Of a stretch of 64,000 nt of DNA, positions 9,352 through 18,170 are shown in pieces. This DNA is from Alkaliphilus metalliredigens QYMF (GTDB lineage: Bacteria > Bacillota > Clostridia > Peptostreptococcales > Natronincolaceae). Where the stretch lies: positions 868,001 to 932,000 of the forward strand of contig NC_009633.1 in NCBI RefSeq assembly GCF_000016985.1. Reading direction: 5' to 3'. Below the pieces are notes generated by a model. The model was not told the DNA's origin and did no database searches. It saw nothing but the letters and a program-made list of their open reading frames with translations. The translations under genes and the position numbers were made by a program. Each line of letters starts with the position of its first letter. Position 1 is the stretch's first letter.

Positions 9352-10182
9352 ATGAATAAACAGCTGCAGGTTTTTGAAAAAGAAGAATTTGGACAAGTAA
9401 GGGTTTTGAGGCAAGATGGACAGCCTTGGTTTGTAGGAAAAGACATAGCAGATAGCTTGGGGTATAAAAATCCAAGCGATGCACTTTTAAAGCATGTTGA
9501 TGAGGAAGACAAGGCACTCGCGAAATGCGATACCCTTGGTGGCACACAACAAATGACGATTATAAATGAAAGTGGGTTGTACGGTTTAATTTTAAGTTCT
9601 AAGCTGCCAAATGCCAAAAGGTTTAAGAGGTGGGTGACATCTGAAGTGCTACCCTCTATACAAAGGCATGGCGTTTATATGACGCCAGACAAGATAGAAG
9701 AAGTGTTATTGAATCCAGATATGATAATAGGCCTTGCCACTAAGCTCAAGGTAGAGCAAGAGCTCAGTAAAAAACAGCAACAGATCATAGGGGAGTTAAA
9801 GCCTAAAGCGGATTATATGGATAAAATCTTGAAAAATAAAGGACTTGTCACAATCACACAAATCGCTAAGGATTATGGAATGAGTGGACAAGCAATGAAT
9901 GATTTATTACATAGCTTGAGGGTTCAGTATAAGCAAAGTGGGCAATGGCTTTTATATAGAGCTCATCATGGAAGGGGCTATACCCACTCTGAAACCATTG
10001 ACATATTAAGAAGTGATGGGAATTTAGATATCAAGATGAACACAAAGTGGACCCAGAAAGGACGATTGTTTTTATATGACTTGTTGAGAGAACATAATAT
10101 ATTGCCAACAATTGAAAAAGCCCCATTGGCTGCAACCAATAGGGGCATAGAAAAACAATTCATAGTTAGTATATCAATTTGA
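9352..10182 (+). CDS. Phage antirepressor (BRO-N plus KilAC domains)
   Basis: The start at 9352 follows AAGGAGGGGGAAAAT. The 276-residue product has an N-terminal BRO domain (residues about 5-105: RQDGQPWFVGKDIADSLGYK, then NESGLYGLILSS and FKRWVTSEVLPSIQRHG) and a C-terminal KilAC/ANT domain (about 140-255: GLVTITQIAKDYGMSGQAMN, LHSLRVQYKQSGQWLLY, WTQKGRLFLYDLL). Proteins of this pair relieve repression by cI-like repressors or bind DNA. It is in the early operon, as in many Firmicute prophages. Confidence 0.9.
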   Translation: MNKQLQVFEKEEFGQVRVLRQDGQPWFVGKDIADSLGYKNPSDALLKHVDEEDKALAKCDTLGGTQQMTIINESGLYGLILSSKLPNAKRFKRWVTSEVLPSIQRHGVYMTPDKIEEVLLNPDMIIGLATKLKVEQELSKKQQQIIGELKPKADYMDKILKNKGLVTITQIAKDYGMSGQAMNDLLHSLRVQYKQSGQWLLYRAHHGRGYTHSETIDILRSDGNLDIKMNTKWTQKGRLFLYDLLREHNILPTIEKAPLAATNRGIEKQFIVSISI

Positions 10183-10332
10183 AATGAGAGAGGCAAAGGA
10201 TTTCTATCGATTTAATGCTATCGAATGATGAAACTGACATAGCCCTAATAAAATGAAAACACTTACAAAAGAAATAGCGTTTTTAGAAGTCTAGCCAATG
10301 AATAAGTCGGAAGTTGAAAGGAAGGCGGTGAC

Positions 10333-11253
10333 ATGAACAGCAAAGGATGGATTAGTTTACATAGGCAGATGCAAAATCATTGGTTGTGGGATGATAAACC
10401 ATTTTCCAAAGGGCAAGCATGGATGGATTTATTGATGATGGCCAATCATCAGGAAAATAAATTCTTACTAGGCAATGAGTTAATCAAGGTGGAAAGAGGC
10501 AGCTTTGTCACCTCTGAGTTAAAGATGATCAAGCGTTGGGGATGGTCAAAGACAAAGCTTAGAAACTTTTTTAAATTGCTTGAAGAAGATGAAATGATCA
10601 TGAAAAAAACCGACAAAAAAAAGACCATATTAACCATATGTAATTACAATGAATACCAGACTTCGGAAAACCACAAAGAGACCATGAGAGAACCACAGGA
10701 AAACCAAGTCAAAACCACTAAAAAACCTCAAGAAAACACAAACAATAATGATAATAATGAGAACAAGGATAATAAGGATAGATCTATCTGTCAAGAAAAT
10801 GAAGCCCAGAGAGAATCACAATTAAAATTCCCATTAGATTCTATTGAATATCGACTGGCTGATTTTCTTAGGAAGTGGATTAAGAAAAACAATGAATTAG
10901 CTAAGGTACCAGGGGATAGCCATATGGATAAATGGTCACAGCATATAGATTACATGCTTAGGCTAGATAATAGATCAGCAGAGGATATCAAAGAAGTGAT
11001 TGAGTTTTGCCAGAAGGATGAATTTTGGATGACGAATATCTTAAGTACCGCAAAGCTTAGAAATAAATTTGACCAGTTATATCTTAAAAGTAGGCAGAAA
11101 AACCAACCAGCTATACATCCAGTGAATACTGAGGCGAAAATAAAAACGAAATTTCATCTTTCTAAAAGCAGAGGAGATAAATACACAGCAGATGAATTAG
11201 AGGAACGGGTTTTAGGGAATCAAAAGGAACGGCTAGTCAAGGTAGGGGAGTGA
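10333..11253 (+). CDS. DnaD-like phage replication/replisome organiser protein
   Basis: The 306-residue protein begins GWISLHRQMQNHWLWDDKPFSKGQAWMDLL, a winged-helix N-terminal domain found in phage replisome organisers, with SKTKLRNFFKLLEEDEMI as recognition helix. An Asn-rich linker (about 110-150) leads to a C-terminal domain with DEFWMTNILSTAKLRNKFDQLY, which resembles the DnaD tail that binds DNA and the helicase loader. It suggests that the element replicates autonomously on excision. A fragment of a sister copy survives at 46585-46655. GAAGGCGGTGAC precedes the ATG. Confidence 0.8.
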   Translation: MNSKGWISLHRQMQNHWLWDDKPFSKGQAWMDLLMMANHQENKFLLGNELIKVERGSFVTSELKMIKRWGWSKTKLRNFFKLLEEDEMIMKKTDKKKTILTICNYNEYQTSENHKETMREPQENQVKTTKKPQENTNNNDNNENKDNKDRSICQENEAQRESQLKFPLDSIEYRLADFLRKWIKKNNELAKVPGDSHMDKWSQHIDYMLRLDNRSAEDIKEVIEFCQKDEFWMTNILSTAKLRNKFDQLYLKSRQKNQPAIHPVNTEAKIKTKFHLSKSRGDKYTADELEERVLGNQKERLVKVGE

Positions 11254-11258
11254 TGCAT

Positions 11259-11513
11259 ATGGATGATTTGATCTATAACTATATGGCTCTACTAGAGGCC
11301 ATTCTATCCACCGAAGAAGTGTTGCCGGATCTTATTCTTCATAAATATGGATTGTTGGAACTAAGCCCAAGAGAATTAAGGGAGCTGGAGGCCATGGAGA
11401 TGAAAAGGTTATATAAGGAGAAGTGGACCTATAAGCAGATTGCTGAGAAGTTTGATATGACCGATAGTGGGGTTTATCGGAGGATGAAGGGGTTTAGGGG
11501 AGATTGTGAATAA
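11259..11513 (+). CDS. Small HTH protein after the replication gene
   Basis: The frame overlaps the end of the replication gene; GTG 11250, ATG 11253 and ATG 11259 are all possible, and AGGGGAG at 11244 fits 11259 best. The 84-residue product has a C-terminal helix-turn-helix KWTYKQIAEKFDMTDSGVYRRM. It probably acts in regulation or replication control; no family is recognised. It is the last gene of the phage-like module. Confidence 0.65.
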   Translation: MDDLIYNYMALLEAILSTEEVLPDLILHKYGLLELSPRELRELEAMEMKRLYKEKWTYKQIAEKFDMTDSGVYRRMKGFRGDCE

Positions 11514-12425
11514 AACAGACTAATATTAGAGAGAGAAGTTTTAAGTCAGAGATTGAAGGACTTAGAACTTTTTTATTTGATTGTTTTGTTGGATTTACTG
11601 TTTTATAGAAGGAATTGGTAAATTTATGTAGAAAGTTTGAGTAATAGTAGAAATAATTATGTGTTTAATGGCAAAGATTGGAGTTGAAAAATGAAAAATT
11701 AAACAGCAGATTTACTGGAAATGATTCTTTTCAACGGGGCAAAAGCAAATCGTTCTACTAGTTTATGATTTGAAGATAAGTAAATGTTACTGAACTTAAG
11801 TTTGTGAAGACTACTAAATATGGTATGAAAAGTGAACTTGTGTCGGTAATGCATCGTTAGCTGAAATTAGAGTATTTAATGTTAGAGCAGAATATGCTAG
11901 GAGAGATATATTATTGGAAAATAAAATTGATATAATTATTGAAATTTGAAAGTTTTGGGGAGATTTAACGGTAGATCGAATTTTCTATGATGTAGACAAA
12001 AGAGTTTTGGAACGGAGGAAGCAAGCAAATAACGAGTAATAATAAGTGCTTTTGAAAATACTGTTTAAATTTTTATATAAACGATTAAACAGTATATTTA
12101 TTATCAATATCATAGGCGTTAGTGTAACTCAATCATTTCTAGAAATCCTTTCAAAGTGTCATCTGACTACTTGCAACCTAGACTTTTGAAATATTCTCAA
12201 GGGTATTCCTTTTTAGTCATAGATCCTTCGACTTCATTTCACTCCACTCAGGATGACAAATTATGGCTTAAGTTAACCCTAATGATATCAATATCAAACT
12301 TTTAAAGCTATGTGTTATCTGTTAGAATGAAAGTATCGGGCATAAACTACGCATAGTTTTTAATAATGGAAGTAAATTAATTTGTATTAAAAAAAAATTA
12401 TGCACGAGAGAAAGAGAGAGGTACT
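11514..12425. other. 912-base gap, AT-rich, no intact gene
   Basis: Stop codons fill all frames. One short frame ending at 12039 (FYDVDKRVLERRKQ) looks like the tail of a lost gene. At 12226-12260 there is CTTCATTTCACTCCACTCA followed by GGATGACAAA, a word I recall as scattered between genes in many genomes. The segment marks the border between the phage-like module and the defence cargo. Confidence 0.5.
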
Positions 12426-13706
12426 ATGCAAATGATTAATGAATCGTTTAACACAAATATCATTGATAGTAATGCAGATTCACCTATAAGAGGAATAGTT
12501 TTACAGAAACTTCGTGCTTTTAATAAGTTACTGGATGCATTATCTGAGAAAAATTTTGGAATAATGTGTGCTATTGAATATATAGATGACGTTATCGAGG
12601 TAGATAGTTCTGAACAACGGACTAAAATTACTGCTGAACAAGATAAATTAAATGTAAAATCCTTTTCTATGAATAGTCATCAAGTTATTAATTCAATTAG
12701 GATTTTCTTTGATAATTGGCGAGAAAAAACTATGAACTCAGAGAGTATAAAATTTGTTTTTTATACCAATACAGTTATTGCAAAAGAGAGAATGACAGCA
12801 CTTTTAACGGAAAATAGTGTGAAACTACCAGAGAGACCAATTCTTAAATTGCTTATTGAAAAAGAGTATGACAAGGCACTTCCCGTATTTAAGATTATAT
12901 TTAAAGATTATTATATTTCTCAACACGAACAAAATTTAAAAAAAGAAGAGAAAGAAAAAATTGAAATATTTCAACAAATAATTAATCAAGTTACTGATGA
13001 AGAATGGAAGTTATTTCTTAATTTAATTGATTGGAACTTTGAACAGGAAGATGAGAAGATCTTAATCGCAAGTGTTAAAGATAAAATTGGCAAGCTGTGT
13101 GATGAATATGATGTGAAACTTAGATACATAGATAGCATATTTAATGAAATTATGTCAATGATAGAAATGGGCACTTTTCAAGATGATTTTCTTAATAAAG
13201 TTGTTCATGTAGCTCAGTTAAAAGTTTTGTTTTTAGAAAAAGCTAGGATTGTACAAAGTGAAGAATATCTTGATCCAGCACACCAAAAATGGGATGATAT
13301 TTGTTGTGAAGATATTAGAAATCTTAAGGAAAAGGTTGAATCAGTTTGTAATCAATACGGTGAGGATATTGAGGACTTACAAGATGATTATGTAGAAGGA
13401 GCATACGAACAAGAACACCATAATAATTTAAAAGCTGTTAAAGCCTTTAAATATAGGATATATAAATTGTGTGAAAGAGAAATTAGAAAAGCGATGAAGG
13501 TTTCAGATACTACTGATATGAGTAAAATCCAAATTGATAATTTTGTTAGTACAATGACTGATAAATGTGAAACTTTGATATCAGATAAAGCCAAAACGTA
13601 TAATACTATTCCTTTTAAAGACCGAGATATGATAAGAAAGACAATTCTAATTTTATTTGAAGAGTGCTATTTAGCCTTTGATAAAGGAGGTACTGTGAAT
13701 GGATAG
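12426..13706 (+). CDS. Putative DNA-cleaving effector of an ABC/SMC three-component (Lamassu-like) defence set
   Basis: The 426-residue protein is first of three overlapping genes. Residues 25-120 resemble the DUF4297/Cap4-type PD-(D/E)xK nuclease of LmuA effectors: start RGIVLQKLRAFNKLLDAL, acidic residues in IEYIDDVIEV (E51, D54, D55), then Q72-x-K74 in AEQDKLNVKS, a helix ending FFDNW, and FVFYTNTVIAKER, like the stretch that follows the nuclease in such proteins. The remainder is helical with no motif I know. The assignment rests on this motif order and gene context, not on a search. The ATG follows GAGAGAGGTACT; the ribosome site is only moderate. Confidence 0.6.
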   Translation: MQMINESFNTNIIDSNADSPIRGIVLQKLRAFNKLLDALSEKNFGIMCAIEYIDDVIEVDSSEQRTKITAEQDKLNVKSFSMNSHQVINSIRIFFDNWREKTMNSESIKFVFYTNTVIAKERMTALLTENSVKLPERPILKLLIEKEYDKALPVFKIIFKDYYISQHEQNLKKEEKEKIEIFQQIINQVTDEEWKLFLNLIDWNFEQEDEKILIASVKDKIGKLCDEYDVKLRYIDSIFNEIMSMIEMGTFQDDFLNKVVHVAQLKVLFLEKARIVQSEEYLDPAHQKWDDICCEDIRNLKEKVESVCNQYGEDIEDLQDDYVEGAYEQEHHNNLKAVKAFKYRIYKLCEREIRKAMKVSDTTDMSKIQIDNFVSTMTDKCETLISDKAKTYNTIPFKDRDMIRKTILILFEECYLAFDKGGTVNG

Positions 13707-14223
13707 CAAAAAAAGGTTGATGTTTTCCTTAGAAGAAGATTATTATTATATTACACTTAAAATATTACTTATTTTAAAGCACTATGAGTGCGACAAGAAT
13801 CCATTCATTGATTATAGAAAGCTAAGTATCTTATTTGAAATTATTAAAGATGAAAAAACAAACCACTTTGTAGATGGTCTAATTAAGAAGAATTTTTCTG
13901 ATATTAATTTGGTGGATAATGATCGAATTGTTGATATCGTTTGTAATTCCAAATTAAATGTTCCTGTAATAAAGAGGATACTACTTTTTCTTGAGTCAAA
14001 GGGAATTATTCAATTATTTAAGAATAGTAAAAAGAATAGTATAGATGTCAAGCTGATAAAAAATAGTGATGCTTTTGAAATGCTGGAGAGTGAAAATTTT
14101 AGTAATGATATGGAAAGAATCAGAATGATTAAAGAACATGTTCCTAATGCAAGATGGGTTAAATTTAGAACTTTAAAAGAAAAATTATTCGGTGGTAATG
14201 AGGTGATTAAATGGGACGATTAG
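13699..14223 (+). CDS. Middle component of the ABC/SMC three-component set (LmuC/DdmB-like)
   Basis: The 174-residue protein overlaps the first gene by 8 bases and the ATPase gene by 13, so translation of the three is coupled. The centre (about 75-115: IVCNSKLNVPVIKRILLFLESKGIIQLF) looks like a winged helix, as seen in middle components of ABC-3C and Lamassu systems that link the ATPase to the effector. AAGGAGGTACTGTGA lies right before the ATG. I have no direct family match beyond size, position and fold hint. Confidence 0.55.
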   Translation: MDSKKRLMFSLEEDYYYITLKILLILKHYECDKNPFIDYRKLSILFEIIKDEKTNHFVDGLIKKNFSDINLVDNDRIVDIVCNSKLNVPVIKRILLFLESKGIIQLFKNSKKNSIDVKLIKNSDAFEMLESENFSNDMERIRMIKEHVPNARWVKFRTLKEKLFGGNEVIKWDD

Positions 14224-16166
14224 CTATTAGAAAAGTTATATATAGTGGGGATAATTATTATTTTGAATCACCTCATTTAGATGATGGATTAGTAATTCTA
14301 GAAGGTCCAAATGGACATGGTAAAAGTACATTTATGGATTTGATTTATTATGGACTTGGTGGAAAAGTAATTGGCTTTGATAAGTCAGATAAAAATGCTA
14401 AAAAAAAGCATACTGAAATCTTTAACGATCAAAATAACTACATAGAGCTTTTAATTGAAATTGATGGTAAAGAATTTGAATTAACAAGATATATTGGTAA
14501 TAATCAAATTACTGTTGTAGATTTTAATGAGACAGTAATACAGACTTCCATATCTCGTTTGCATCAAATCGAGCAACCAGTATTTTCGGATTGGATATTA
14601 GATAAATTAGGTATTAGTGTATTTGACATAGTACAAGGTACTAATGAGTTTAAATTAAATCTTTCGGATTTAATGAGATTAATATATCATGATCAATCAA
14701 CTGATATTGACAAAGTATATAAAGACCCTGATAATTCAAATTTTATAACTGATTCATTAGAAATTCGTAAAGCTATATTTGAGGTGCTAATTGGAAAAAA
14801 TTATAATGATTACTATGAAAGTTTAGGGAAATATAAAATTAAGTTTAAAGAATATGAAGAAGCAAAAGCTGTATTGGATAGTTATAATCACTTCCTTGAT
14901 GAAATTAAGAATGATGATTTAGAAAATGTTATTCACATTGAAGAGAGAATTAAAGAGAATAATGATAGGATCAAGAAAATTGAAGCGGAACGAGAATTAG
15001 CATATGCATCAAAAAATAGTGTGAGTAAAACATTTGAAATAATTGATGACCAGAAAAAGCTTCTGTTTTCATACGAAGATGAAAAAGCATATTTAGTAAG
15101 AAATAAATTTGATATTAATAAGTTTGTAGATAAAATCATGTACTTAATAAATGAATCTCAAAAAGAATTAGAAGAGATTCAAAAAATAAGATTTGTCGAT
15201 AAAAAACTCAAATTATTTAACCCTGATACATGTCCATATTGCCTTCATGAGGTTAAGAGACAAGAAAATAAATGTATATGCGGTAGTGAAATTGAAGAAT
15301 CGGAATATGAAAAATTCTTTTATACAGATAGTGAATACTTGGAGATTATGCAGATTAAGCAAAAATCTATAAAGTCATTAATTGATTTATTGGAAAAGAA
15401 AAAAAATAGAATGGATTTTCTTGAAAGTCAAATACTGATTATGAGTAATAAAATTACTGAGGTAAGAGAGTACATAAATTTATTAAATAGAGATGTTCAA
15501 TTCAACTATAACATTGCATTTATTAAAGAGTTAAATAAAAAAGAAAATGAAATAGAATCAGACATTATTGAGTTAAAACAAGCAAAAGAACTATCGTTTA
15601 AGAAAGAAAACTTGGCTAGCAAATGTAATACCTTACGAGTTCAAGTTGATTCTTTAAAGAATCAAACTGATAGATTATTAGCGTTGGCAAATGAGGATAT
15701 TATTACAAAGCTAAATAGTTTTAGCGAACAGTATCTTGCTTTAATGAAACAAGCTGATGATAAGTGTTACAATGCGTATCTTGGGCAAGACTATATGCCA
15801 GTAATAAATCATAGTGAATATAGAGAACGAAGTTCTCAAGTATCAAAAAGATTAATGTACTTTGTTACACTATTACTTGAAAGTCTATCGAGTGATACGA
15901 ATTTCCCACAACTTTTGTTAATTGATACACCAAGAAAAGAAGGAATTGACTTGGAGAACTTAATAAAGTGTATCTCTTTATTTTCTACTGCAGATGATGT
16001 TGATAAAAAGAAGAATAAGGGATATCAAATAATTTTAACAACTGGAATTGATGCATATCCTGAAGACGATAAGAAAAAAGTATTTTTGACGTTAGTGAAG
16101 GAGAAGAAATACTTATTGTCTGAAAAACAAATTGAGATTGAAGATAATGACAATATGAACACGTAA
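14211..16166 (+). CDS. SMC/Rad50-like ATPase of the ABC three-component (Lamassu-like) set
   Basis: The 651-residue protein is an ABC-type ATPase that should sense foreign DNA or its ends. Walker A is EGPNGHGKST (residues 31-40). Long coiled coil follows (about 200-500), interrupted near residue 340 by a zinc-hook-like pair CPYC ... CIC, as in Rad50. The signature region is SSQVSKRLMYFV (about 540-552) and Walker B is LLLIDTPRKEG (about 567-577). The short total length fits LmuB/DdmC-type proteins rather than housekeeping SMC. A ribosome site GAGGTGATTAA lies inside the preceding gene. Confidence 0.75.
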   Translation: MGRLAIRKVIYSGDNYYFESPHLDDGLVILEGPNGHGKSTFMDLIYYGLGGKVIGFDKSDKNAKKKHTEIFNDQNNYIELLIEIDGKEFELTRYIGNNQITVVDFNETVIQTSISRLHQIEQPVFSDWILDKLGISVFDIVQGTNEFKLNLSDLMRLIYHDQSTDIDKVYKDPDNSNFITDSLEIRKAIFEVLIGKNYNDYYESLGKYKIKFKEYEEAKAVLDSYNHFLDEIKNDDLENVIHIEERIKENNDRIKKIEAERELAYASKNSVSKTFEIIDDQKKLLFSYEDEKAYLVRNKFDINKFVDKIMYLINESQKELEEIQKIRFVDKKLKLFNPDTCPYCLHEVKRQENKCICGSEIEESEYEKFFYTDSEYLEIMQIKQKSIKSLIDLLEKKKNRMDFLESQILIMSNKITEVREYINLLNRDVQFNYNIAFIKELNKKENEIESDIIELKQAKELSFKKENLASKCNTLRVQVDSLKNQTDRLLALANEDIITKLNSFSEQYLALMKQADDKCYNAYLGQDYMPVINHSEYRERSSQVSKRLMYFVTLLLESLSSDTNFPQLLLIDTPRKEGIDLENLIKCISLFSTADDVDKKKNKGYQIILTTGIDAYPEDDKKKVFLTLVKEKKYLLSEKQIEIEDNDNMNT

Positions 16167-16202
16167 AACCGCTAAAAATCAACAAAAAACACGAGATACA
16201 AA

Positions 16203-16447
16203 TCTATTGTTATTAGACAAGAGCAAATCAACCCCAGGGATCCTTTAAAAGTTTACGGATCTCAGCTATATGCTTCAAAGAACGCCCCAGCGACTGGAAC
16301 AGTCTGTAGTATACCTAGGAGATCACTAAATTTATACAGTGAGTAAAACAGTGGCTTTTATGGACGTATGGGAATAATAAGCCACTGTTTTTTTGATGAA
16401 AAGATAATCTATGGTAAGAAATATTAGCTGCAGTCTGTGGAAGGAGC
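16203..16447 (+). ncRNA. Partial copy of the large repeated structured RNA (3' part)
   Basis: This segment repeats 17929-18167 with about 80 percent identity by eye. It contains one full module (16289-16447): AGCGACTGGAACAGTCTG, a stem CTGTAG (16304)/CTGCAG (16428), and CTGTGGAAGGAGC. Inside is a 13-bp hairpin (16345-16391) with loop TTATGGACGTATGGGAAT and a T-run, like an intrinsic terminator. An IS66-type remnant begins four bases after the module. Confidence 0.5.
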
Positions 16448-16450
16448 TAA

Positions 16451-16987
16451 GTAAGCGTAAATCCTAGCATACATTGCATTTTCTATCACAAGAAGTTTTG
16501 ATATAATCATCACATGAATTGTGAAATGAGGTGATTATAATAAAGTCTAGTGTGCGAGAATAAAGAAAAATGCAGATACTTATAAATGCTCAAATTTCTA
16601 GCGGCAGACACAAATTCTGTGATATGACGAACAAGGTGTAATCTTACATAGCTTCAGATACTAGAAGAACCGCTTACAGGTTAAGCCACCATCGAAATCG
16701 ACGATGATGTAGATTCTATACTTCTCAGCTCAGTGATAAGAGTACTTACAGATTATGTTTAATTCCCATTCATAACAGTGTTGAAGATGTGGTTCGGGTG
16801 GTGTGTCGTGCTCATGTTCGCCCGGCAAAAGTACACCGACGCGATTGAAGCGCTTCTCTGCGAAGGGGCAGATATAAAACAGAAAAAATGATTAAAGATA
16901 GGCCTTTTATCTTAACTGGGTAAGCGGCATTTTTATGGTAGCAAACTTTACTACACTTAACCATGTGCGTTGGCTATTATGCATTAC
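16451..16987 (+). mobile_element. Internally deleted IS66-family element
   Basis: The left end GTAAGCGTAAATCC and the inverted right end at 16972-16987 match the GTAAGCG-type ends of IS66. Near 16797-16893 two frames give pieces of the TnpC transposase (CRAHVR, then RQKYTDAIEALLCEG after a frameshift) and the sequence to 16987 is about 80 percent like the IS66 end at 47833-47950. No intact gene remains. Confidence 0.65.
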
Positions 16988-17103
16988 GTCATTAATGCAT
17001 ATTTTAGTGTGGCAGATGAGTATATTATGCATTAAGGTTGTAAGGTTTACAATGTATGGGCACTAAACCAGACTAGAGGATGGCATCACAGGACCATAGA
17101 TCT

Positions 17104-18170
17104 GCAAGGGAAGTGATTTTATTCTCTTGCTTTTTTAATACTTCAGAAAACTGAGGATGTCGAAAACAGTCTTCCCACACTGAAGATAGACAATAAGTAA
17201 GGGAAGTCTGTGGAAAGAGAAGAGATGCTGGGCAAGACAAGACCTGAGAGATAAGCTCCGATAGGCATGTGGGCAACAGTACAATAAAACAAAACAGAAT
17301 AAGTTGTCCATCATGCCCCGACCCGAAAACGTCACTTTCACCAGTAGGAGTAGCAGTAGTCATTAACTTTGTGGGTATGTGGTCAGGCTCACAAGAAAAC
17401 AACTGAAAAGGGCTGTCCATCATATCCACAATGTAAGTAGGGCTGGGAGCAGCCCAACCAATTGAACCACGGAGATAGACCTGTGCTAGATCTTTACAGA
17501 CCCGCAAGATAGCCAGCCCACAACTATTCACTAAGTGTCGATTTCAGGAAAGGGGAGCGTTAGTTGCCGACCTTCAGGGGAAGCGTAATGGTGGCAACTA
17601 TTTCTGAAATTCTGTACATTTAGGGAAAGTGGAATAGGGGTAGATTGCTCATAAGATAGACCCTAGGTAAAACTACCTCTATGTAACGTTAGTTGTGGGG
17701 CATGGGACCCCAGAGATGTCCTGGCTGGTACAGTCTACCGGTCCCCCTATTCATGCTACAAAAGAGGTAGTCTGTGCCAGTAAAGACCTAAAAGAATAAC
17801 TAAAAATAGATACCCAAAAGAATGACCCAGTGACTGGAATAATCTTTTTTGCTCCATAGCTTAACTTTCATAGAAAAAGTTTATGGAAGGAACGGTAGTT
17901 ATTGAGAGACCCTAAAGAGCAATCTTTTGAAGGATTAGACTCGATTAAATCAACCCTAAGGATCCTTTGAAAGTTTGCAGACCCCAGCTCTTTGCTACAA
18001 AGAACGGCCCAGCGACTGGAACAGTCTGCAGCGTACCCAGGAGATCACTAAATCAATACAATGAGTAAAACAGTGGTTTTTATGGACGTATGGGAATAAC
18101 AAGCCACTGTTTTATTGAAGCCTAAATGAAATATAGGATAGGACATTAGCTGCAGTCTGTGGAAGGAGCG
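17104..18170 (+). ncRNA. Candidate large structured non-coding RNA, + strand copy
   Basis: No open frame of the expected kind is present, but the segment matches a - strand copy at 38146-39596 and partial copies at 16203 and 49491. From the 5' end: hairpin GCAAG/CTTGC around the conserved GAAGTGATTTT (17104-17130); module with arms CTTCCC/GGGAAG (17171, 17201); GTTGCC/GGCAAC hairpin near 17553-17587; conserved ACATTTAGGGAAAGTG (about 17617); GGTAG/CTACC stem; AACGTTAGTTG (about 17687); then three modules with arms CTACC/GGTAG (17735, 17766), CTTTTT/AAAAAG (17844, 17874) and CTGCAGC/GCTGCAG (18026, 18149). Module flanks (ACTGGAACARTCT and AGTYTGTGGAAGGAGCG) stay constant while arms change in a paired way. 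The 3' hairpin with loop TTATGGACGTATGGGAAT lies at 18067-18112. Promoter and ends are unknown. Confidence 0.55.

Noticed and set aside
17073-17531. 152-residue - strand frame
   Set aside because: It runs antisense through the RNA-like repeat, has no ribosome site, and the aligned copy at 39.2-39.6 kb does not keep it open.
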